Shown here piece after piece: positions 7,777 through 21,071 of a stretch of 64,000 nt of DNA. Each line of letters opens with the position of its first letter. Position 1 is the first letter of the stretch. Source of the stretch: Kutzneria sp. CA-103260. Lineage in GTDB: Bacteria; Actinomycetota; Actinomycetes; Mycobacteriales; Pseudonocardiaceae. Made by a program: the position numbers and the translations under genes. The notes under the pieces are model-generated. The model saw only the letters and a program-made list of their open reading frames with translations. It was not told the origin of the DNA and did no database searches. The DNA lies in assembly GCF_018263855.1 (NCBI RefSeq), contig NZ_CP073318.1:8928001-8992000 (forward strand), read 5' to 3'.

Positions 7777-9611
7777 ATACTGGTAGAGAAGCCCAGACGG
7801 AACCGCAGCCGACACACGACGGCGGAGGTGGTGCGCCCGATGCAGCGCGCAACCACCGCGCCGCGGCGGTTGCGCAGCATGCGCTCCCACAGGGCCGCCG
7901 GCTCGATCTCGCCGATCAGCACCACCACCTGCTCGTCCTCCAGCGAGTTCACGTAGCGGGCGACCGGCGGGCCGAGCACCCGGTGCTGGGAGTCCAGCAG
8001 CACCAGCGGCACCTCCGGCCGCCACTCCTGCCAGTCGGCCTGGAACTGCCGGGCCTTCTCCTGCTCGTCGTCGAACGTCACGTGCACGGCCACCACCCGG
8101 TCGCCCATCGACAGCGCGGTCGACAGGCACTCCGCGGTCAGCTTGGTGATCGCCACCACCGGCACCACGACCACCGAGGACGTGCGGCGGGGCCGCTTCG
8201 GCAGGGTGCCGACGCCGATGTCCTTGCCGATCCGGTCGTAGGCCCGCTTCACCAGGCTGAACAGCACCACGAAGATCGGGATCACCAGCACGATCAGCCA
8301 GGCGCCCTCCAGGAACTTGGACGCGGTGACGTCGATCAGCGCGGCGATGGTCAGCACCGCGCCGAAGCCGTTCAACAGGGCCTTGGGCAGCCAGCCCCGA
8401 CCCCGTTCAGCCCGCCAGTGCCGGACCATGCCGATCTGGGCCAGCGCGAAGCCGACAAAAACGCCGATCGCGAACAGCGGCACCAGCACGTCGACCTGGC
8501 CCTCGGTGCCGACCAGCAGCGCGCCGGACAGCACGGCCAGCACCAGCACGCCGTGCCGGTGCACGAGCCGGTCGGCCCGCAGCCCGAACACGTGCGGCAG
8601 GTAGTCGTCGCGCGCCAGCTTCGCGGCCAGCACCGGCAGCCCGCCGAACGAGGTGTTCGCGGCCAGCGCCAGCAGCAGCACCGTGGACAGCTGGATCACC
8701 ACGTACAGCCAGCCGTTGCCGATCGAGCCCTCGGTGACCAGCGACAAGATCGTGCGGCCCTCGGTCGGACGCACGTCGAACCGCTGGATCAGCACGGCCA
8801 GCCCGATCAGCAGCACGCCGAGCACCAGGCCCAGCCCGGCTTCGGCGCGCCGGGCGCGCTGCCGTCGCGGTGTCCGGAACGACGGCGTGGCGTTGGCGAT
8901 GGCCTCCACCCCGGTCAGCGCCGAACACCCGTTGCCGAACGCGGCCAGCACCAGCAGCACACCCACACCGCCGACGGTCGTCGACTGTGACACGGGCGCG
9001 GTGACCTCCGGCCGGAACAGCCCGACCACGATCACCACCAGCACCGAGGCGACGAACACCGCCGCCGGCAGGGCGAACGCCTTGGCGCCGACCACGATGC
9101 CGCGCAGGTTCACGCCAGTGACGATCAGCAGCACCAGCACGCACAGCTCGGTCGTCCACGGCAGCAGCCCCGGGAAGGCCGAAGTCAGCGCGGCCACGCC
9201 GGCCGCCACCGAGACGGCCACGTTGAGCACGTAGTCGACCACCAGCGACGCGCCAGCGACCAGGCCGGCGCGACGCCCCAGGTACTTGGAGGCCACCGTG
9301 TACGCGCCGCCGCCGTCCGGGAACGCCTGGATCACCTGGCGATAGCAGGCGATCAGCACGCCCAGCAGCACGACGATCGCCAGTGTCACCGGCAGTGTCC
9401 AGCCCAGGCCTGCGGAGCCGGCCGCGGCCAGCACCAGCACGATCGCCTCCGGCCCGTAGGCCACCGACGCGATGGCGTCCAGGCCGAGCCCGGCCATGCC
9501 GGTGATCGCGGTCAGCCGGTGCTTCTGGTCGTCCCCGCCGGATAAGCGGGCCGGCCGGGTCGCAGTTGTCGTCACGCCCGCACTGTGCGACCGCGCTCGA
9601 CCGCCGCGCAC
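7773..9611 (-). CDS. APC-superfamily transporter, KimA-like potassium importer
   Basis: Up to 612 residues, about 12 membrane helices and a cytoplasmic C-terminal region of roughly 140 residues. The start of the membrane domain, ITGMAGLGLDAIASVAYGPEA, and the GGGAYTVASKYLG segment resemble KimA (formerly YdaO) of Bacillus, a high-affinity potassium:proton symporter controlled by c-di-AMP. Other APC cargo remains possible. It lies 16 bases after the winged-helix gene on the same strand, so the two are probably co-transcribed. AAGGAGG lies directly against GTG 9611 with no spacing, which is odd; GTG 9575 is an alternative start. Confidence 0.78.
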   Translation of the reverse strand: MRGGRARSHSAGVTTTATRPARLSGGDDQKHRLTAITGMAGLGLDAIASVAYGPEAIVLVLAAAGSAGLGWTLPVTLAIVVLLGVLIACYRQVIQAFPDGGGAYTVASKYLGRRAGLVAGASLVVDYVLNVAVSVAAGVAALTSAFPGLLPWTTELCVLVLLIVTGVNLRGIVVGAKAFALPAAVFVASVLVVIVVGLFRPEVTAPVSQSTTVGGVGVLLVLAAFGNGCSALTGVEAIANATPSFRTPRRQRARRAEAGLGLVLGVLLIGLAVLIQRFDVRPTEGRTILSLVTEGSIGNGWLYVVIQLSTVLLLALAANTSFGGLPVLAAKLARDDYLPHVFGLRADRLVHRHGVLVLAVLSGALLVGTEGQVDVLVPLFAIGVFVGFALAQIGMVRHWRAERGRGWLPKALLNGFGAVLTIAALIDVTASKFLEGAWLIVLVIPIFVVLFSLVKRAYDRIGKDIGVGTLPKRPRRTSSVVVVPVVAITKLTAECLSTALSMGDRVVAVHVTFDDEQEKARQFQADWQEWRPEVPLVLLDSQHRVLGPPVARYVNSLEDEQVVVLIGEIEPAALWERMLRNRRGAVVARCIGRTTSAVVCRLRFRLGFSTSI

Positions 9612-9627
9612 CCTCCTTGACGGCTTC

Positions 9628-10452
9628 CTAACGTGTGAGTTTGGCGCGCTGACCTGCTGCGAACTGGGGCAGCAGCTCCCTGATCACCTCCTCGTCCCCG
9701 GTCATTGACACGCACACCAGATAGCGGCCGGCGGCCATCCAGCAGACCCCCAACTTGCCGCCGTTGTCGCGGTCGGTGAGAAAGGCCCGGTACGGATCGA
9801 GGCCGTCCATCCGCAGCGTGGACGGCGCGAGCGCGCGCAGGATGGCCAGCGGGCCCTCCTCGTTGCCCAGCTCCACCAACATCACGTGGGCGTTCGCGGC
9901 CGCCGACGCGAAGCTGCGGAAGTGGCCGCCGAGCAGGCCGTGGCTGCGAAAGGTCAGCGCCTGGTCGCCGTGGCTGCCCCAGGCCGCCGCCGGCATGGAC
10001 ACCAGCCGGTAGTTGCGGTCCACCGCCGACTCCCGGCTCATCACGAAGCCGGCCGGCACCTCGCTGACCACCAGTTCGGCCCGCTCCTGGTCGCGCTCCC
10101 CCGGCTCGTCACCGAGCAGCGCGACGAACGCCCGCAGATCGGCGCCGCCGTTCTCGATGGCCTCCATCATCGAGCGCAGCGCGGCCAACTCCTGGCGCAG
10201 CGCGTGCCGGCCGGCCTCGGTGATCGAGATCCAGGTGCGGGGCTTGCGGTCCTCGATCACCTTGTCGGTGTCCACCAGCCGCGCGTCCTCCAACACCCGC
10301 AGGTGCCGGCTCAGCCCGCTGTCGGGCTGGCCGAGCAGGTCTCGCAGCACGGTGAACGCCATCCGCGGCTCGGTGCTGAGCACGGTCAGAATGCCCAGCC
10401 GAACCCGCTGGTGGACCACGTCGTCCAGTAGCTGTGCGGGATGCGCGTCCAT
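9628..10452 (-). CDS. Winged-helix protein with uncharacterised C-terminal domain
   Basis: A 274-residue protein. Residues 1-95 are a MarR/ArsR-like winged helix (RLGILTVLSTEPRMAFTVLRDLL, then QPDSGLSRHLRVLEDARLV, then TWISITEAGRHAL) that should bind DNA. Residues ~125-274 form a separate alpha/beta region that I do not recognise. They include VVSEVPAGFVMSRESAVDRNYR and an alanine-rich FASAAANAHVMLVEL segment. It is immediately upstream of the KimA-like gene and divergent from the AAA ATPase gene, so it may control potassium uptake or itself; this is inference from position. Confidence 0.7.
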   Translation of the reverse strand: MDAHPAQLLDDVVHQRVRLGILTVLSTEPRMAFTVLRDLLGQPDSGLSRHLRVLEDARLVDTDKVIEDRKPRTWISITEAGRHALRQELAALRSMMEAIENGGADLRAFVALLGDEPGERDQERAELVVSEVPAGFVMSRESAVDRNYRLVSMPAAAWGSHGDQALTFRSHGLLGGHFRSFASAAANAHVMLVELGNEEGPLAILRALAPSTLRMDGLDPYRAFLTDRDNGGKLGVCWMAAGRYLVCVSMTGDEEVIRELLPQFAAGQRAKLTR

Positions 10453-10573
10453 CCGGTCCCCTCAACTCGTCGCCTCGTCCGCACTTATCAAATCGTAAGT
10501 GCTGCACAGTCCGCAACCGCTAGGGCAGTCTTCCGGTGTATTGAGCCAGCGCTAGACACGCCGATACGGTCCG

Positions 10574-11770
10574 ATGATGGATCCGGTGCGCAACCCGTTC
10601 GCCCCCGGGGCCGGGCAACGACCGCCCGAACTGGCTGGTCGGGACCGCGAGCTCGCCGCGTTCGACGTGGTGCTGGAACGGGTCGCCCGCGGCCGGCCGG
10701 AACGCAGCCTCGTGCTCACCGGCCTGCGCGGAGTCGGCAAGACCGTGCTGCTCGGCGAGCTGCGCTCGATGGCCGTCAAGCGCGGCTGGGGCGCCGGCAA
10801 GATCGAGGCCCGGCCGGACGCCGAGCTGCGCCGGCCGTTGTCGGCCGCCCTGCACCGGGCGATCCGAGACCTGGCGGTGCGACACCGTGACCCGGACCGG
10901 GTGGAGGCGGTGCTGGCCGTGCTCAAGGCGTTCGCGCTGCGGGCCAACCCGGACGGCACCAAGCTGCGCGAGCGCTGGCAGCCGGGAATCGACGTGCCAG
11001 CCGCGCAGGGCCGCGCCGACTCCGGCGACATCGAGATCGACCTGGTGGAGCTGTTCACCGACGTCGCCGAGCTGGCCCAGGACGTCGGCACCGGCGTCGC
11101 GCTGCTCATCGACGAGATGCAGGACGTGCAGCCCGACGACATCTCCGCGCTGTGCGCCGCCTGTCACGAGCTGTCCCAGTCCGGCGCGCCGCTGGTGGTG
11201 GTCGGCGCCGGCCTGCCGCACCTGCCGGCGCTGTTGTCAGCCAGCAAGTCGTACTCCGAGCGGCTGTTCCGGTACGTGCTGATCGGCCAGCTCGACCGGG
11301 AGGACGCCGACCGCGCGGTGCTGGCGCCGGTGGCCCGTGAGGGCGCGGAGATCAGTCCGCACGCGCTGGACGCGCTGTTCGACGCCTCCAGCGGCTACCC
11401 GTACTTCGTGCAGGCGTACGCCAAGGCCGCCTGGGACGCGGCACCGGCCGACCCGATCACCCGGGAGGACGTGGCGATGGCCGCGCCCGAGGCCGAGGCC
11501 GAGCTGGCGGTCGGCTTCTTCGGCTCCCGCTACGAGCGCGCCACCCCGGCCGAGCGCGAATACCTGCGGGCCATGGCCGATCTGACCGAGGGCCGCGACG
11601 AGGCCGTCGGCACCACGGATGTGGCCGTCTACCTGGGCAAAAAGCCCTCCTCACTGTCGCCGGCCCGGGACAACCTGATCAAGAAGGGGCTCGTCTACTC
11701 GGCCGAGCGCGGCCGGATTGCCTTCACGGTGCCGCACTTCGGCCGGTTCCTGCTCGGACGGGAGGAGTAG
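10574..11770 (+). CDS. AAA-type ATPase, Orc1/Cdc6-like architecture
   Basis: A 398-residue ATP-binding protein. Walker A is GLRGVGKT near residue 50, Walker B is VALLIDEMQD near 180, and the sensor-like VVVGAGLPHLP follows. The C-terminal ~120 residues look like a winged helix (TTDVAVYLGKKPSSLSPARDNLIKKGLVYS). This plan is common in actinobacterial stand-alone ATPases related to the STAND/Orc group; no substrate is known to me. It is monocistronic by appearance and divergent from the winged-helix/KimA operon. The annotated start is ATG 10574; a second ATG follows one codon later. Confidence 0.82.
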   Translation: MMDPVRNPFAPGAGQRPPELAGRDRELAAFDVVLERVARGRPERSLVLTGLRGVGKTVLLGELRSMAVKRGWGAGKIEARPDAELRRPLSAALHRAIRDLAVRHRDPDRVEAVLAVLKAFALRANPDGTKLRERWQPGIDVPAAQGRADSGDIEIDLVELFTDVAELAQDVGTGVALLIDEMQDVQPDDISALCAACHELSQSGAPLVVVGAGLPHLPALLSASKSYSERLFRYVLIGQLDREDADRAVLAPVAREGAEISPHALDALFDASSGYPYFVQAYAKAAWDAAPADPITREDVAMAAPEAEAELAVGFFGSRYERATPAEREYLRAMADLTEGRDEAVGTTDVAVYLGKKPSSLSPARDNLIKKGLVYSAERGRIAFTVPHFGRFLLGREE

Positions 11771-11827
11771 CTCGTTCGGCCCAGACGGTCACCCGGCCGG
11801 ATGAACATGGGGTGACACTGGGATGGC

Positions 11828-11846
11828 TGCCGATGATTCATCGGCA
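11828..11846. promoter_or_regulatory. Perfect 19-base palindrome upstream of a small gene
   Basis: TGCCGATGA and TCATCGGCA flank a single T. It lies about 100 bases before the small basic protein gene and 58 after the AAA ATPase stop. It could be an operator or the stem of a terminator for the ATPase gene; there is no T-tract. Confidence 0.4.
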
Positions 11847-11948
11847 AGTGCCGCACATCACCGGACAAAGTGGTGGTCCGCAGGGTCATGCGGGTGCATA
11901 CTGGTACTACCGCACCAGAAGCGAGACCTTGAGAGGGATGCAAACCCC

Positions 11949-12095
11949 ATGAACTTCGCCGCGAAGATCCGCGCCCGCCGTGCCGAGGCCCGTACTCGCA
12001 GGGCTGTGAGCAAGGCGATCGACGCTGCTGCCACGCCCGCCATGCGCCACGAGCTGATGATGCTCGCCCAGTCGCAGATGCAGGGCCTGCGCTGA
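11949..12095 (+). CDS. Small basic helical protein
   Basis: A 48-residue protein, MNFAAKIRARRAEARTRRAV followed by an Ala-rich helix and AMRHELMMLAQSQMQGLR. It is strongly basic at the N-terminus and predicted helical throughout. Short proteins of this type occur in many Pseudonocardiaceae, as far as I recall, but no function is known to me. The start is the ATG at 11949; GAGAGGG lies about 12 bases upstream. A longer reading from 11823 adds low-complexity residues with no start signal and is rejected. Confidence 0.55.
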   Translation: MNFAAKIRARRAEARTRRAVSKAIDAAATPAMRHELMMLAQSQMQGLR

Positions 12096-12260
12096 CCCGA
12101 GATTTCCCGACCGGCTAACGCAGCCGCGCCCGATTCGACCCGGGCGTGCCCTCCCAGCTGCGAGCCACCGCCGGTCGGTGCGGGATGCAGGGCCCGCGCC
12201 GACCGGCATCACCTCCCCGATGCGACTCCTCCGCACCGGGTCCCCGACGGTTCACTCGAA

Positions 12261-12276
12261 AGTGACTCAGGTCACA
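12261..12276. promoter_or_regulatory. CRP-type site, AGTGA-N6-TCACA
   Basis: The sequence matches the actinobacterial CRP/Cmr consensus TGTGA-N6-TCACA with one mismatch; its core GTGAC-N4-GTCAC is a perfect inverted repeat. It lies 111 bases before the PAP2-like gene. cAMP-dependent control is inferred only from the match. Confidence 0.45.
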
Positions 12277-12326
12277 CGCCCGGACCGCTGTAACGCGTTC
12301 CGTGACGGCAGCGATGAGCCGAATGA

Positions 12327-12372
12327 CCCCGTAGTGCTGTCGGACCCCCGACCTGGCAGCACTGCGGGGTTT
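12327..12372 (+). terminator. Strong hairpin in the PAP2 leader
   Basis: CCCCGTAGTGCTG (12327-12339) pairs with CAGCACTGCGGGG (12357-12369): 13 base pairs including one G-U, followed by TTT. It ends 14 bases before GTG 12387, so it either ends transcription arriving from upstream or acts as an attenuator for the PAP2-like gene. Confidence 0.55.
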
Positions 12373-12386
12373 CCCATACTCAGCGC

Positions 12387-12986
12387 GTGACTGTCCAGAC
12401 GCGCTCTTTCCGCCGGTTGGCCGCCCGCACCGCCACCGAGGTGTTCGCCCCCGCAGTGGTCGTGGTCGCCGTCTCCTTCGCCGTCGGCCTGCACGCCGGC
12501 GACACCGTGGGCGCCGGCCTGCTCTGGGGTTTGCTGGCGGCGCTGTTCGCCAGCGTCATTCCCTTCGGCGCGATCCTGCTCGGGGTGCGCCGCGGCCAGC
12601 TGAGCGATCACCACGTTGGCCGGCGCGAGCAACGCCGGATTCCGCTGCTGATCGCGCTCGCCTCCGTGCTCGTCGGCTTGGCCGTGCTCGCGCTCGCCGG
12701 CGCGCCGCGGGAAATGCTCGCCCTCGTCACGGCCATGTTCGTCGCGCTCGCCGTCACGCTCGTGATCACTCACTGGTGGAAGGTCTCCGCGCACGCCGCG
12801 GTCGCCAGCGGCGCCGCCGCCATCCTCGCGCTGACGTACGGGCCGGCGTTGCTCGTGTCCTACGCGGCGGTGGCGATCGTCTGTTGGTCGCGGGTCGAAC
12901 TCCGTGACCACACCGCGACCCAAGTTCTTGTCGGCGCCGTTCTGGGACTCCTTGTCGGCGGATCGGTGTTCCTACTGCTGCGATGA
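12387..12986 (+). CDS. PAP2-superfamily membrane protein (phosphatase-like)
   Basis: A 199-residue protein with five or six membrane helices. The PAP2 pattern is recognisable but altered: LSDHHVGRREQRRIP in place of motif 1, KVSAHAAVASG in place of PSGH, and SRVELRDHTATQVLVGAVLG for motif 3 with the catalytic-type SR-x5-H. It probably acts on a lipid or prenyl phosphate in the membrane, or has lost catalysis. GTG 12387 is the start, placing the first helix at about residues 20-40. A CRP-type site and a terminator-like hairpin precede it. Confidence 0.72.
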   Translation: MTVQTRSFRRLAARTATEVFAPAVVVVAVSFAVGLHAGDTVGAGLLWGLLAALFASVIPFGAILLGVRRGQLSDHHVGRREQRRIPLLIALASVLVGLAVLALAGAPREMLALVTAMFVALAVTLVITHWWKVSAHAAVASGAAAILALTYGPALLVSYAAVAIVCWSRVELRDHTATQVLVGAVLGLLVGGSVFLLLR

Positions 12987-13106
12987 GCTGGTGTGACGCC
13001 GGTCATAGTGATCGTGTTTGAGGCCGTTTTCCGGGGCCTGGCGGGTCGGCGCGCACGGCGCTGACCTGCGGCGATGGATCTTGGGGTGCTCGCGCAGGGG
13101 GTCGAT

Positions 13107-13136
13107 TTGGAAGCGTGTTGGATCGGCTGCTAATGT
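13107..13136 (+). promoter_or_regulatory. Candidate rRNA promoter P1
   Basis: TTGGAA (13107-13112), an 18-base spacer and TAATGT (13131-13136) lie about 355 bases before the 16S 5' end, in the 504-base gene-free region 12987-13490. A further TAGAGT at 13209-13214 could be another -10 box, but it lacks a good -35. Confidence 0.4.
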
Positions 13137-13262
13137 TCTCCACGTACCGCAGGGCAGGACGGAAACGGACGCCAGCGGGTCACCGACAAAGCCACTGAGA
13201 AAGTCTGGTAGAGTCAGTGACGCCCGGGACGAACCCCAGGAAATCGGCGAGAACAAGCCGAT

Positions 13263-13292
13263 TTGACAGGGAGAATCCGGACCGGATAAGCT
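13263..13292 (+). promoter_or_regulatory. Candidate rRNA promoter P2
   Basis: A perfect -35 box TTGACA (13263-13268), an 18-base spacer and TAAGCT (13287-13292) lie about 200 bases upstream of 16S. This is the best sigma-70-type promoter match I see in the rRNA leader. Confidence 0.5.
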
Positions 13293-13362
13293 TCAAACAC
13301 AAGCGAGAGAAACACCAAAGCCCCTGAACGCGGCTTGAAAGAGCCTAGTGACGGTGTGCGTG

Positions 13363-13377
13363 TGTTCTTTGAGAACT
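13363..13377 (+). promoter_or_regulatory. rRNA leader element repeated in the 16S-23S spacer
   Basis: TGTTCTTTGAGAACT occurs here and identically at 15321-15335, shortly before 23S. It resembles the boxA-containing leader and spacer elements used for rRNA antitermination and processing in actinobacteria. Confidence 0.5.
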
Positions 13378-13490
13378 CAACAGCGTACTGTAATAGCCAG
13401 TAACAATGAATAACCCCTTAGTGGGTTCCTTTGAGATGGTTACTGAACTGGATTGATGCCAGTTTGTACTAGTCTCGATCAACACAATCC

Positions 13491-18475
<4,985 letters not shown>

Positions 18476-18575
18476 AAAGACGCTTCGCATCCACTGTGTG
18501 GTTCTGAAGGAACCGACCGGCATGACCGGGGCCTGGTGACGGGTCTGGGTTGTGTGTGGTGGTGATCTTCATAGT

Positions 18576-18694
18576 GTTTCGGTGGTGTTAGCGGAGGGGA
18601 AACGCCCGGTCCCATTCCGAACCCGGAAGCTAAGCCCTCCAGCGCCGATGGTACTGCACTCGTGAGGGTGTGGGAGAGTAGGACGCCGCCGAAC
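18576..18694 (+). rRNA. rrf: 5S ribosomal RNA
   Basis: About 119 bases. The terminal stem pairs GTTTCGGTGG with CCGCCGAAC, and the internal blocks GAAACGCCCGGTCCCATTC, GAACCCGGAAGCTAAGC and GATGGTACTGCA are standard. It follows 23S after about 100 bases and is followed at once by a terminator. Confidence 0.95.
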
Positions 18695-18701
18695 ATAATT
18701 T

Positions 18702-18757
18702 GCCCGGTGCGGGTCGAGTTGAGCCTTACAGGTTCCTCGACCCGCACCGGGCCTTTT
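18702..18757 (+). terminator. rRNA operon terminator
   Basis: A perfect 17-bp stem (18702-18718 with 18736-18752), 17-base loop, then CTTTT. It begins seven bases after 5S and is the strongest intrinsic terminator in the window. Confidence 0.92.
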
Positions 18758-18771
18758 CACGTTGTACCTTC

Positions 18772-19152
18772 GTGAGCGTGCCGAAGCCGCTGCTCGTCAT
18801 CGACGCCGCCAACGTCGTCGGATCCGTGCCGGACGGCTGGTGGCGCGACCGAGCCGGCGCCACGACCCGCCTGCGCGACTCCCTCACCGACCTCGCCGCC
18901 ACCGGACTCCCCCAGACCGGCCACCCCATCGACGTGATCCTCGTCGTCGAAGGCAAGGCCCGCACCGTCACCAGCTCCGACACCGTCCAGGTGCACCTCG
19001 CCCCGCACTCCGGTGACGACGCCATCGTCGAACTGGTCGCCGACGAGTCCACGAGTGGCCGGCCGATCTACGTCGTCACCGCCGACCGCGGCCTACAACG
19101 CCGAGTCGCCGTCTATGGCGTCGAGATCCTCGGGCCACACACCGTGCGCTGA
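18772..19152 (+). CDS. NYN/PIN-like domain protein (putative ribonuclease)
   Basis: A 126-residue protein with the layout of a NYN (PIN-fold) domain. LLVIDAANVVGS carries the first acidic Asp-Ala-Ala-Asn motif, DVILVVEGKA comes next, then HSGDDAIVELV and VVTADRGLQRRV with the late Asp pair. NYN/PIN proteins are metal-dependent RNases, often acting on structured RNA. Its position right after the rRNA operon terminator is suggestive, but nothing in the sequence proves rRNA as a substrate. The start is GTG 18772; GTG 18778 is equally possible, and the ribosome binding site is poor. Confidence 0.72.
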   Translation: MSVPKPLLVIDAANVVGSVPDGWWRDRAGATTRLRDSLTDLAATGLPQTGHPIDVILVVEGKARTVTSSDTVQVHLAPHSGDDAIVELVADESTSGRPIYVVTADRGLQRRVAVYGVEILGPHTVR

Positions 19153-19213
19153 GCGCCCGTTCACATGCTGGACCGTGGAACACCGCACTCCCCTGCTGGT
19201 GTTGACTCACGGT

Positions 19214-21061
19214 GTGACCACAGCGAAGCGTCGTGCCCGGGTTCGTGCTCCTGAGCTGGTGGGGCGTGGGTGGCTGAACACCGGGGGGAAGGCGATCACG
19301 CTGGCGGATCTGCGGGGGCGGATCACGCTGCTGGACTTCTGGACGTTCTGCTGCATCAACTGCCTGCACGTGCTGGACGAGCTGCGGCCGTTGGAGGCGG
19401 AGTTCGAGGACGTGCTGGTGACGATCGGGGTGCACTCGCCGAAGTTCGCGCATGAGGCGGACGCGGATGCGCTCAAGGCGGCGGTGGAGCGGTACGAGGT
19501 GCACCACCCGGTGCTCGACGACCCGAAGCTGACGACGTGGCAGAACTATGCGGTGAAGGCGTGGCCGACGCTGGTGTTGGTGGACCCGGAGGGGTACGTG
19601 GTGCACGTGGCCGCCGGCGAAGGGCACGTGGAGGCGCTGCGGAGGATCATCGCGGAGCTGATCGACGAGCACGAGGCGAAGGGGACGCTGCGCCGCGGGG
19701 ACGGACCTTATGTGCCGCCGCAGCCGCAGGAGACGGAGCTGAGGTTCCCGGCGAAGATCGCTGTGACGCCAAGGGACACGCTCCTGGTGACGGACTCGGC
19801 GCACCACAGCGTGGTGGAGCTGGCGAACGACGGTGAGACGGTGCTGCGCCGCATCGGGACGGGCGAGCGCGGGCGGGAGGACGGCGGACCGGACGAGGCG
19901 ACATTCGCGGAGCCAGCGGGGATTGCCTTGTTGCCCAAGGAAATCGCGGCGGAGGTCGGCTACGACGTGGTGGTCGCGGACACGGTGAACCACCTGCTGC
20001 GCGGCATTGACCTGAGCACGGGTGACGTCACGACGGTGGCCGGCACGGGCGAGCAGTGGCGCATGGGCGACACCGACGGGCCGGCGGACAAGATCGACCT
20101 GACGAGCCCGTGGGACGTGGCCTGGTGGGCGCCGGCCAACGGTGTTGTTGTTGCCATGTCAGGAAATCACACGCTGAGCTTGTTCGACCCGATTGCGGGG
20201 ACGGTGCGGCGCTTCGCCGGAACGACGGTGGAGGGACTGAAGGACGGCCCGGCGCTGGAGGCGTTTTTCGCGCAGACCTCGGGTCTTGCCGCGGACGGCG
20301 ACAAGCTGTGGCTGGCCGACTCGGAAACCTCGGCCCTGCGGTGGATCGACCGCGACTTCGAGGTGCACACGGCGGTGGGCCAGGGACTGTTCGACTTCGG
20401 CCATCGCGACGGCGCGGCCGACCAGGCGCTGCTGCAACACCCGCTCGGCGTGGCGGTGCTGCCCGACGGAAGTGTGGCGATCGCGGACACGTACAACTCG
20501 GCGATTCGGCGCTACGAGCCGGAAACCGGTGAGGTGTCGACGCTGGCGACCGATGTCGCCGAGCCGTCCGGGGCGGCCATTGTGGACGGTGAGCTGGTGG
20601 TGGTGGCTTCGGCGGCGCACCGGCTGGAGCGGCCGGTGCCGCCGGGGGTGTCCGCGAAGCTGGTCGCCGGCGAAGCGCACCAGGTGCGGCGGCCGCCGTC
20701 GGACATCGGCGTCGGCGAGCTCGAACTGGCCGTGGTGTTCACGCCGCCGCCCGGCCAGAAGCTGGACGACCGCTACGGCCCGTCCACCCGACTGGAGATC
20801 ACGTCCTCGCCGCCGGAGCTGATCGCCGCCGGAGCCGGCGAATCCACTGACCTGACAAGGAAGTTGACTATCGCGGCCGGCTTCACCGAGGGCGTGCTGC
20901 ACGTCGTCGCGCAGGCCGCCAGCTGTGACGACGGTCCGGGCGTCGAGCACCCGGTGTGCCGGCTGACCCGACAGGACTGGGGTGTCCCGGTCCGCGTCTC
21001 GCCGGCCGGCCCGGCCCGGCTGGCCCTGGTCATGGGCGGGGTCGACGAGCAGGCGAAGTAG
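19214..21061 (+). CDS. Thioredoxin-like/NHL-repeat protein (NHLRC2-type)
   Basis: A 615-residue two-domain protein. Residues ~20-165 form a TlpA-like thioredoxin fold with LLDFWTFCCINCLHVLDELRP, the C-x-x-C being Cys-Ile-Asn-Cys preceded by a further Cys. Residues ~180-500 are NHL beta-propeller repeats (PAGIAL, DTVNHLLRGID, PLGVAVLPDGSVAIADTYNSAIRRYE), followed by a beta-rich tail. This is the architecture of NHLRC2. No signal peptide is visible, so it is probably cytoplasmic. The start is uncertain: GTG 19214 gives the compact N-terminus, with in-frame GTGs at 19175 and 19199. The GroES-like gene follows after ten bases. Confidence 0.85.
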   Translation: MTTAKRRARVRAPELVGRGWLNTGGKAITLADLRGRITLLDFWTFCCINCLHVLDELRPLEAEFEDVLVTIGVHSPKFAHEADADALKAAVERYEVHHPVLDDPKLTTWQNYAVKAWPTLVLVDPEGYVVHVAAGEGHVEALRRIIAELIDEHEAKGTLRRGDGPYVPPQPQETELRFPAKIAVTPRDTLLVTDSAHHSVVELANDGETVLRRIGTGERGREDGGPDEATFAEPAGIALLPKEIAAEVGYDVVVADTVNHLLRGIDLSTGDVTTVAGTGEQWRMGDTDGPADKIDLTSPWDVAWWAPANGVVVAMSGNHTLSLFDPIAGTVRRFAGTTVEGLKDGPALEAFFAQTSGLAADGDKLWLADSETSALRWIDRDFEVHTAVGQGLFDFGHRDGAADQALLQHPLGVAVLPDGSVAIADTYNSAIRRYEPETGEVSTLATDVAEPSGAAIVDGELVVVASAAHRLERPVPPGVSAKLVAGEAHQVRRPPSDIGVGELELAVVFTPPPGQKLDDRYGPSTRLEITSSPPELIAAGAGESTDLTRKLTIAAGFTEGVLHVVAQAASCDDGPGVEHPVCRLTRQDWGVPVRVSPAGPARLALVMGGVDEQAK

Positions 21062-21071
21062 ACTTGCCGCC

